DNA of 64,000 bases, from positions 62,001 through 126,000 of the forward strand of contig UESW01004821.1 of NCBI GenBank assembly GCA_900491605.1, read 5' to 3'. The position numbers and the translations under genes were made by a program. Positions 56,317-64,000 of this stretch are shown piece by piece (position 1 is the first letter of the stretch; each line of letters begins with the position of its first letter). The notes below the pieces were generated by a model that made no database searches, had not been told where the DNA came from, and saw only the letters and a list, made by a program, of their open reading frames with translations. This DNA comes from Calamus simplicifolius (Eukaryota > Streptophyta > Magnoliopsida > Arecales > Arecaceae).

Positions 56317-58630
56317 GCTAAGGATCAGATTTTTCCTTCTTCTCTAGAGATTGCTAGATTTTCATTCCATTTACTCATTCTGCTTTTGCATGAGTTTGCT
56401 CAACATATAAATTTTTTATGCCACTCTGAAATGCATGTGCATTAATGGTGCAAATGTTGCTATGCTAAATTATGATCATCCATTGGGCCTAAGATTTAAA
56501 GGGAAAAGATTATGATTTGAATACTTATTATTTTTCTTGGGAAAAATATTAATATTGCTGCAATGCTTTAAATTATATTTCATAAGTTGATCTTTTTACC
56601 GTTGGAATGGATTGTTGTGCTATGTTGCTTGAAAAGAGTTAGTTGATACACGCTATTTTTCTTCCTTACTAATTTTTGTTAAATATATGGTAAAAATAAT
56701 ACTCAGTTTATCTTCACCATCAGATGGTTAAGTGCTCATGCACATACATGGACAGAAATTGGTATAACAAATCTTGGTTATTAAATAGATTGGGCAATCA
56801 TGGTCATGTACTTAGATTATAATAAAAGCGACTGTCCAGCTATCTCTGCAATTTGCTATGCAATTGTTTTAGTACAAACAATCATTATTTGGTTTATCTG
56901 CTTCATTTGTAGTATCAGATTTTAATACATTTTGATATGCCTCGAACGATATATGGTGAGCATAAAATATACTAAACTGATAAATAAGACATAACAAAAA
57001 TAATAACAAATGACATTGTTGTCTTATTCTAAATGTTAGACACTGTTAAGCTTCCTTTGTCTTCTGACTTGTTAGAGGTTGAAGCTTGGATCTTGGTGTG
57101 TATGCATTTGGTTTGTTCAACATGTCAGAGGCTTCTTTCTATTCACCGAACATTCACATGTTTAATTATATGTATATAAATACATACGCATTTATACATG
57201 TATGCATATAGGTACACAGACATGTGCAAATCAGGTGCGGCTTGTCACATCTTAGTGCCCAAGTACATATGTAATATGTATACTTATTCTCTCCTTAAGT
57301 TGGTATAGTAACTAACAAAGCTAACAAATATAAAGCTGAAGTGCTAATCAGAAAGTGAATTACTTTGTTCACTGGATAGATGGACAAGGGGTGAAGTCAT
57401 CAAACATGTGGTTAATCATTCAGCATGAAAACAAAGCCTTGTTAAAAAACACACATGCTTGCACTTGTGAACATGATATATGCGTGCTTGTATATAGATA
57501 TATTTTTATATCATTTTATTATTTAACTTTCAAGTGCAGCTACTAGTATATATATTTGCATTCTTATATAAATGCAAAAGTTTTTCTGTTCCAGATAAGT
57601 GTTTTCCGGTATAGTGATCAATATTTAATATCTCCTTGTTGTGTTGAAGTTGCTAGATAAAAGTGACAGCATTGGGCAAATACTTATTGCTTACCTACTA
57701 TTGTGAATCTTTTATGTTACCAAATGGCAAAGAATGGATGAACTTGGATGTTGTGATAAGGTATGTCATATAAATGCTCTATTTTGAGTCTCTTGAAATC
57801 TATTGCCATGAGATTTAATAAAAGTTTTTATAATTTACTCATGACAGTTGGAATATCCAACTTATTGTTTACCTTATATTTGGATATTCAATTCTAATAT
57901 ATCTTTGCCTGATTCTCTTATTTGAGGTCTAGTCCAAAAATAATATTATCTCTTTGGAATTTGCCGAGAAGATTTTGGCAGACTAATTAACCAAGGAGTT
58001 ATCTAGGAATGGAGTCCTAGATTCATCGAGGGGGATGTGGCTTAAGCCCATTATTTGGTCGCCAGCAGTGGATACCCAACCTCTGTGATTGGAGATCCCA
58101 TGAATGAGGTTCAATATGGTAAAAACGAAGCTGATTGAGTGATCGTATTAGAGCACAAATTTTTAAAAAATTTTCATCCCATCCCTATGATGAGTGCTCT
58201 TATAAAGTGACAAAGTAAATTTGTGTAAGGTTGAGTTATACTCTTAATGGATCCGAGGTAGGTTATCTGCAGGGTATTGTCACAAATACCCTTGGAGGAT
58301 TCACCTATATGAGAATCGTCATATTAGGCCGTGACTAAAGGTTTGGGCTAATCTTAAAGAATTCTCATGAAAAATCAAGGTATTAAGCGCAAGGCCTTTA
58401 ATATGCGCTGACCGCTTAAACCCAATTGATCCATACTGTGTGTGTGATTAGTAGAAGTCTGAGTCAAAGGACCTAGTTCAAGGTCTAATCCACTATGGTT
58501 CCTTCAGATGTATACAATCAACACTAAGTGAGGTTCAAGTCCATTGGACACCTCACCTATTGCGCAGTATAAGATGCCCTAAAATTTTTGTTATATTCAT
58601 TTTTTTTTATTTTAAACTTTTGTGGGAGAT

Positions 58631-59248
58631 TGTTAGAAAAAAGTTTTTAAATAAAAAAAAATAGGGAGAACGCCCGCGAGCGTTGCTCGCGGACGTTTCT
58701 TCTTTGACGCAACGTTAACGTTGCATGAACGTTGGAAGGCCAACGTTTCAGAAACGGCCCAAATAATTAAATTTGTAAGCCATTTTTGATGTAATTTAAG
58801 GCTAACGGCCATTAGGCCTTTATGGCTATTATGGGCCGAGCCGTTAGAGTTTTTATGGGCCGAGCAGCTTAGGAATTCATATTGAAAGTAGAAATCAATA
58901 ATAATTTGGAGTAGCCTATGATTTGTTTTATCTCATTTTGTTTTTATATATTTTATTGATCTTTTTGGGCATCTGAAGGAAATCGTTGGGTTTGCACCTT
59001 CACACGATCATGCTCGTAGTAAGAGGATCGGGTCGAGCCGGGACGTTGTACCTTAGGGACAGATCGCCAACAACCTGCATGAACGGGCAAAATCTGATCC
59101 TTAGGGCAGTGTCTAACACGCCTCGGTCCTGATTTGATTCTATTAATCTTTTGGTTTTATTTTATTTATATATTTAAATTTTTATAATATATTTCTAGCA
59201 ATTTTATAAAGTAATTTTTTGTAAGATCAAAATTATTTTTTTCCAAGA
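58631..59248 (+). repeat. right LTR
   Basis: 618 bp. Differs from the left LTR by several indels: it has an extra GCAACGTTAACGTTGC palindrome and about 20 bp before GCTAACGGCC, and it has lost the CTATAAATAGG TATA box. The LTRs have clearly diverged, so the insertion is not recent. Confidence 0.85.
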
Positions 59249-59309
59249 AGCCCAACCTTAAGAAGTCCGCTCTGTATCCGGCAACCATTCGCATTGCATG
59301 AGCCTTCAT

Positions 59310-59999
59310 TAGTGCATCCACTATTTAAAAAAAAAAGAAAAGAAACACACAGGCGCACACATGCAAGAAAGTACTTTTCTTCTACAAAGATATAAAAACG
59401 AGGTGCACAACTTAAACCACTTTATCTTTCCTTGCGTGTGTGTAAAGTGTTCCTAATAATCTAAGATATCACTCAAAAATCATAAGGTATTTATTTGAAC
59501 CTTTTGGATCCAATAAATTTTCAGGATTTTTTTTTTAATGGAAGAGTTAAACAAATATGATAGCATGAATTCTCACGTCCTTTCTTTTGATTTCAAGATT
59601 TAACTCTGTTAGAGATTAATTTCCATCCTTATGATACATCTGAGAATTGAAAACGAAATCATTTTCCCTTGAAAGCTCACATCTGGGACTTGCTTCCCAA
59701 CATACTTGGTAAATAATAGGGGGAACAAAGTTGTCCATCTGTTATAAAGCAATAAGAAAAAGAGAAGAAGAAGAAGAAGAGGAGGAGAGGAGAATGGCTA
59801 TGGGTCCTTTAAGAGTTATGACTTCTACTCTCTATTGTTTGAGGTCGCTAACGAATTTTTAGATGGCAGCCATGGGCCATGAGATCAGGCTCATGAATAT
59901 TTTCTCTTCTTGTAGGTGGCCAGAGAACACCCATCGTTCAACGCATCAAAAAAATCCGCTGGTGCTTTGGAATGGCCGAAGGCCATCGAAATATCTTCC
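59310..59999. other. intergenic, no gene recognised
   Basis: Contains a short GAA/GAG-rich repeat at 59760-59795. Frames here are short and unsupported. Confidence 0.4.
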
Positions 60000-60798
60000 G
60001 ATTTTCCATTCAGAAATCAAATTTCTATTCACGCATAGCAGTTCACTTACACCATCTATGATGAACTTGATGGCCAGCTGTGAGCCCTCAATATCCAAGA
60101 GGAAAGAAAAATACAAATCTTTGTATCTACAGTTATCGCGTAAAGAGGGTGAGTTCTAGTTCTTGGGGTTAAAGCCTGTTGCCCACCAATCTAAGCATCC
60201 AATGAAGACAAATGAATGGATCACTGAAGAAAGATACACGAAAAGGAATGGAAAAAGAAGCACTCCCTTCACTGAAGAAAGATACACGAAACGAAATGGA
60301 AAAAGAAGCACTTCCGGGGGGAGGGGTGTGTGCAAAAAAAAAAAAAAATTTGGACCATCCTTGCGCAGGGGGCCATGCTATGTCTCCGAGGAGACGTTCT
60401 ATGTCTCCGAAGAGACGTTGAGGACTGTTGCAATTAACTTCAAGGAAACGATTTTATTACATCAGACTAATTCTCTGAATCGTTCCAATTTTATCGGATG
60501 TCTCCGAAGAGACGTTGAGGATTGTTGCGATTAGGTTGACAAAGAAAACGATTTTATTACATCGGACGATATGGGACTAATTCTCTTCGGGCGCCTCGAC
60601 GAAAGATCCTTGCAGCCGTACGATTACTGGCACAGAATCTTGACCGTTATATAGAAAGCCGCCATATGTACGGGCCGACCAAGGATTCGGATTTCAAAAG
60701 CCTCGATTGTTTTGCCGTTGATATAAGAGCATAGTGAAGTAAGTGCATGCACGTGCGAGGCAAGAGAGTTTGAAGACGGGTTAATTTTTTTTATTTAA
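60000..60798. repeat. H unit fragment (H5) upstream of the PPR gene
   Basis: Matches 1660-2580 of H1 but lacks about 125 bp (equivalent to about 1764-1889). Keeps the 48-bp duplication, the hairpin boxes and the TATATAG motif. It ends at the same base as H2 (TTATTTAA) and then changes to unrelated sequence. No kinase part. Confidence 0.9.
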
Positions 60799-61175
60799 TT
60801 TTTAGGTATCAATGAAATAAAAAGAGCTAGAAAACAAAATGTGTTAGAGATTCGAGGCTTGTGCTGTGAGTTTTACTCAACTCAAGCATCCTACAACTGC
60901 TATGATTCGCAATGAGAGCTTAATATATATATTTCTCTATATTAAAGGAAATAATCATATCATTGAAATATTTTAAAAAATGCGTATGAAAATTGAAGTC
61001 AGGGCAAAGTTTTCGGTGTGATTTTTTTTTTTAAATTAGCCGCCAATGGTTGTATGTGAAATTTGCTATCGAAGTGCATGACCATTAAAATTTAAATTTT
61101 TCTTCCAAAGCTTATACCTTATGTGAAGCTCAAAGTTATTTTAAAAATATTTTTCATCAAAGAAAAAATTATAAA
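60799..61175. other. upstream region of the PPR gene
   Basis: AT-rich, with no clear TATA box or start codon that joins in frame to the PPR sequence. Confidence 0.4.
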
Positions 61176-61319
61176 GCCCAGGACCTCCTCGCCTCCCTCC
61201 TCCATCGAATCGGCCCCTATCGCGGCGCCGAGCTCCTCCTCTGGACCGACGACCACCGGACCCTCCGGTCCTATTATGCCGTCCTCCATCTGGTTCTGCG
61301 TGCCTTTCTCAATGTTGGA

Positions 61320-63389
61320 ATGGCTCCAGAAGCTTTAGAAGTCTTGGGCAGAATCAGAGACATGGGGAACAGGCCGAGCCTATCGGCACTGTCCATTCTT
61401 CAAAGGCTGCTATTCCAATTGGGTGACTCGAAGAGTGCCTGGAAATTGTTTAAAGATATGATTAGAAAAGGCCCCGGGCCGAAGTCGGGAAACTTCGATG
61501 CAATGATTCTTGGCTCTTGCCGAAAAGGGGCCCTCTCTGTTGGCAAGGCCCTTCTCCGGGTGATGCAAAGATTTCATTGCGAGCCCGATGCATGCAGCTA
61601 CAACATCTTGATCAAGGCACATTGTGCGTATGGGCGGTCTTCTGATGCCTTTGAGTTGTTCGATTCAATGCTTCAATCTGGTTGTGCTCCCACTGTTGTT
61701 ACTTACAATATACTTACTGAGGCCTTGTGCCAGGAGGGGAGAATGGAGGAAGCAAGAAGGCTTGTTGATGTTATGGAACAAGAGGGAATTGAATCTAATA
61801 CAATTACTTATAATGTTCTAGTCAATGGGCATATGAAGGCAGGGCAAATTTATAAGGCGAATGCGGTCTATAGAGAGATGAGGGAGAAGGGACTGGCTCC
61901 TGATTGCTACACCTTCAACATTCTTGCTGCGGGGCACTGCAAGTTCGGGAAGGATTGGGAAGGTGAGGGTGAGCATTTGTGGGAATGTGTATTAAAACCG
62001 GATGTGCTTGGAGAAGGGCCAACAATAGACTTGCTGATTACAAGGCTCTGTTGGGATGGGCGGTTGGATGAGGCCCGGGAGCTTCTGCAGCATGCCATCG
62101 AGGAGGGTATGACAGTGAGTGTTGCAGGATTTAACTCAATCATCACTGGCTATAGCAAGGAGGGATTGGAAGAAGAAGCTTTTGATTTATATCAAATTAT
62201 GGTGGAGGTTGGTCTTGCGCCCTCATCATCAACTTGCAACTCCTTGCTCATGGGCTTGTGCAAGAGAGGGAGGCTGGTTGATGCCAGGTTGCTACTAGAT
62301 AAGATGGTAGAGAAAGGCTATCGCGTGAGCGTATCAGCTTTCACAATCTATTTAGATGGGTGTTTCAGAATGGGCAATTCAGCTGCTGCTTTGAGGTGTT
62401 GGAATCACATGGAGAAGCAAGGGATCTGTCCCGATGTTGTTGGCTTCTCGGCCTACATTAATGGTCTCTGTAGAACTAGTTACGTGGAAGAGGCACAAGA
62501 GGCTTTCCATGAAATGTGTAGGAGAGGACTGGTTCCAAACAATTTGACATACAACTCTTTGATTTCTGGATTTTGTAGGGCTGGTAATGTAGCTGAGGCA
62601 TTGAAATTGGAGAGTGAGATGAGGCAGAATGGCCTTGTTCCTGATATGTTCACTACCAATATAATTATAGATGGGTTATGCAGACAGGGAAGGTTGAAGA
62701 TGGCAAATAACATTTTCACGGAAATGTATAATAATGGATTAACTCCGAATGTAGTAACTTACAATGCTTTGATCAGTGCTTATTGTAGGGCTTTCGACAT
62801 GGTGAATGCGGTGAGACTTGTGAATAAGATGTCTTCGGAGGGTTGTGAACCAGATATCTTCACATACAACATATGGATTCACAGCCTCTGTAACAGTCAT
62901 ACGATGAACCGAGCCATGAAGATGCTAGATGAGCTTGTTTTGATGGGTTTTGTTCCTAATACAGTTACTTACAACACTGTGTTGAATGGTATCTGTGGTG
63001 ATGTGCTTGATCGTGCTATGATTCTGACTGGGAAGTTGCTTAAGATGGCCTTTGTTCCCAATGTTGTTACAGTTAACCTGCTGCTCTCTCATTTCTGCAA
63101 GCAAGGGCTGGCAAAGAGGGCCTTGATTTGGGGAGAAAAGCTCAGAGAGGTCTCCTTCATTTTTGATGATGCCACACGGAATATACTTGAGAGGGCCTAC
63201 CGTGACATGCAAGAGGATGCAGAACCTTTGTCAGCAGAATTGACAAAAACCTTATTTTTAGAATTTCTCATGCACATTACATCTAGATCCTTACAGAAGA
63301 GTGAACCTTCAAAACATAAACCATTGATGATTACTAATATTGTTGATCATGGAATTACCAAGTCTTCGAAGAGGATGGATGGGAGATGA
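61320..63389 (+). CDS. P-class pentatricopeptide repeat (PPR) protein
   Basis: An uninterrupted 689-codon frame built of about 17 PPR motifs of 35 residues, for example NLTYNSLISGFCRAGNVAEA and NVVTYNALISAYCRAFDMVN. Clear motifs run from residue 90 to about 614; two weaker ones precede. One motif near residues 195-235 is distorted and one near 565 has 34 residues. No E, DYW or SMR domain, so P class. Such proteins bind organelle RNA by one base per repeat and stabilise or process transcripts. The Lys/Ser-rich tail after residue 640 has no known domain. The frame is open upstream to a stop at 61086, and from about 61176 it reads plausible protein (LLASLLHRIGPYRGAELLLW, YYAVLHLVLRAFLNVG). So the true start lies upstream of the ATG at 61320, and the N terminus with its organelle targeting signal is missing or in another exon. 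Compact single-exon structure is typical of the family. Confidence 0.9.
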   Translation: MAPEALEVLGRIRDMGNRPSLSALSILQRLLFQLGDSKSAWKLFKDMIRKGPGPKSGNFDAMILGSCRKGALSVGKALLRVMQRFHCEPDACSYNILIKAHCAYGRSSDAFELFDSMLQSGCAPTVVTYNILTEALCQEGRMEEARRLVDVMEQEGIESNTITYNVLVNGHMKAGQIYKANAVYREMREKGLAPDCYTFNILAAGHCKFGKDWEGEGEHLWECVLKPDVLGEGPTIDLLITRLCWDGRLDEARELLQHAIEEGMTVSVAGFNSIITGYSKEGLEEEAFDLYQIMVEVGLAPSSSTCNSLLMGLCKRGRLVDARLLLDKMVEKGYRVSVSAFTIYLDGCFRMGNSAAALRCWNHMEKQGICPDVVGFSAYINGLCRTSYVEEAQEAFHEMCRRGLVPNNLTYNSLISGFCRAGNVAEALKLESEMRQNGLVPDMFTTNIIIDGLCRQGRLKMANNIFTEMYNNGLTPNVVTYNALISAYCRAFDMVNAVRLVNKMSSEGCEPDIFTYNIWIHSLCNSHTMNRAMKMLDELVLMGFVPNTVTYNTVLNGICGDVLDRAMILTGKLLKMAFVPNVVTVNLLLSHFCKQGLAKRALIWGEKLREVSFIFDDATRNILERAYRDMQEDAEPLSAELTKTLFLEFLMHITSRSLQKSEPSKHKPLMITNIVDHGITKSSKRMDGR

Positions 63390-64000
63390 TGATGATGAGA
63401 ACCATGTGGCATGAGCACATGTTTTCTGGTTGGAGTTGCTTAATGCTAATATTCCCATCTCCCGAACTTCTTCATGAATGAGAGATGAAGTTGTCCATGA
63501 TTGAGCAGGCCAACAGGTCCGTTTCACGTTTTCATGGGATCTGACTCTTGTTGAGAAGTATGGAAGTTCTCCAATTCATGTAGCAGGAGAACCAACCATG
63601 GACACACTGATGGTCGTTCCATTGCTTTTGGTACACGGTTCAGTCCTGATAAATAGACTTATGAAACACAATGCAGGGTCGGATCATCAATGCTCTGGGA
63701 TTATCATAAAAGTGAAAATGATCCTGAACTGATGTTGCTTTTATTGGAAACTACTAGCTGGACTGAAGCTGGGCTGCTTTCTGCTCTATTTTAAAGCAAA
63801 GGCTGTAAGTCAGACTGAAAAATTATAACTGATCTCATTTCTTTATAGGTTATGGATGTTGCCAGCTCATGGAACATTTTAATGATTCCATCATACTGCA
63901 TTCAAGCCTTTGTTATATATCAGTGCAATTTCTTCAATAACTTTGCCAAATACTGGCAGTTATAATGCAAAAGGCAATTTATGCTGTACCATTATTTCGC
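63390..64000. other. 3' flank of the PPR gene
   Basis: No further frame. Probable 3' untranslated region just after the stop. No clear polyadenylation signal could be fixed. Confidence 0.4.

Larger units (their letters stand above)
55727..59248 (+). mobile_element. LTR retrotransposon without coding capacity (LARD-like)
   Basis: LTRs 55727-56316 and 58631-59248 begin TGTTAGAAAAAAG. The left ends CCAACA, the right CCAAGA. Target duplication AGCCC (55722-55726 and 59249-59253). A polypurine tract TGTGGGAGAT precedes the right LTR (58621-58630), setting plus orientation. The 2.3-kb interior has no gag or pol frame, and the sequence after the left LTR (gctaaggatcag) is not a clean tRNA match. 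It must have been moved by enzymes of another element. Confidence 0.85.
55561..59309 (-). pseudogene. unrecognised minus-strand frame split by an LTR retrotransposon
   Basis: If the 55727-59248 insertion and one AGCCC duplication are removed, a single frame of 74 codons runs from ATG at 59309 to a stop at 55561. The part before the insertion reads MKAHAMRMVAGYRADFLRLG. The part after it includes HVPDPKDVEGKPTQIIAITI and DDRIESIRFRYMADGKPK. The latter faintly recalls a jacalin-like lectin strand pattern, but I cannot confirm a family. The continuity across the insertion site suggests it was an exon before the insertion. Confidence 0.35.

Noticed and set aside
59778..59900. A possible new gene start (ATGGCTATGGGTCC) after a GAA-rich leader
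   Set aside because: The frame closes quickly and no acceptor-linked continuation could be found before the H5 fragment.

Overview
The window is nuclear DNA of a flowering plant, probably a monocot. The evidence is nested plant-type transposons (Ty1/copia, CACTA, hAT, Harbinger-like, SINE), a GC-rich plant tandem CCCH zinc-finger relic, an RLCK-type kinase fragment, and an intact plant P-class PPR gene. I cannot name the species. Most of the window is repeats; the only clearly intact host gene is the PPR gene at the right end.

Layout. (1) A 4.1-kb low-coding host unit, called H here, occurs as H1 1-3358, H2 9699-13076, H3 30009-34144, H4 50913-55046 and a fragment H5 60000-60798. H carries one exon of a receptor-like cytoplasmic kinase and, in three copies, the same SINE insertion. 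H copies alternate with copies of one dead minus-strand copia element (copia1 3359-9698; copia2, partial, 27954-30008; copia3 34145-50912). Together they form a tandem macro-repeat of about 10.5 kb. Subtypes alternate: H1 and H3 are alike, and H2 and H4 are alike, so the block 1-13076 was duplicated as a whole to 30801-54300. (2) Between H2 and copia2, 13077-27953 holds unrelated material: an hAT-like relic, a broken CCCH zinc-finger pseudogene, a fragment of an H15 (linker histone/HMGA) gene, an hAT transposase relic, two nested Harbinger-like elements (the inner one with gene-like sequence), a solo LTR, and the 5' half of a CACTA element in reverse orientation. (3) A complete 10.46-kb CACTA element (39799-50258) sits inside copia3, with perfect 12-bp terminal repeats and a TAA target duplication. 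The uninterrupted target survives at 9045-9047. (4) Right of H4, a 3.5-kb LTR retrotransposon without visible genes (55727-59248, duplication AGCCC) splits an unrecognised reading frame. H5 and the PPR gene (61320-63389) follow.

The most interesting object is the CACTA family. Both copies carry palindromic GCGACGC subterminal repeats, an embedded satellite of about 85 bp (about 28 units in one copy and 13 in the other; in the larger array it forms a three-unit higher-order repeat), and a GC-rich repeat block in the leader intron. In the complete copy the tnp2 transposase gene is broken, while the second gene (Transposase_24 type) can be read through five exons. It may therefore encode a repeat-binding protein without a working transposase.

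Order of events from the sequence: copia inserted next to H and lost most of its 5' LTR; the H-copia unit was amplified; the H1-copia-H2 block was duplicated; CACTA 2 then inserted into copia3.
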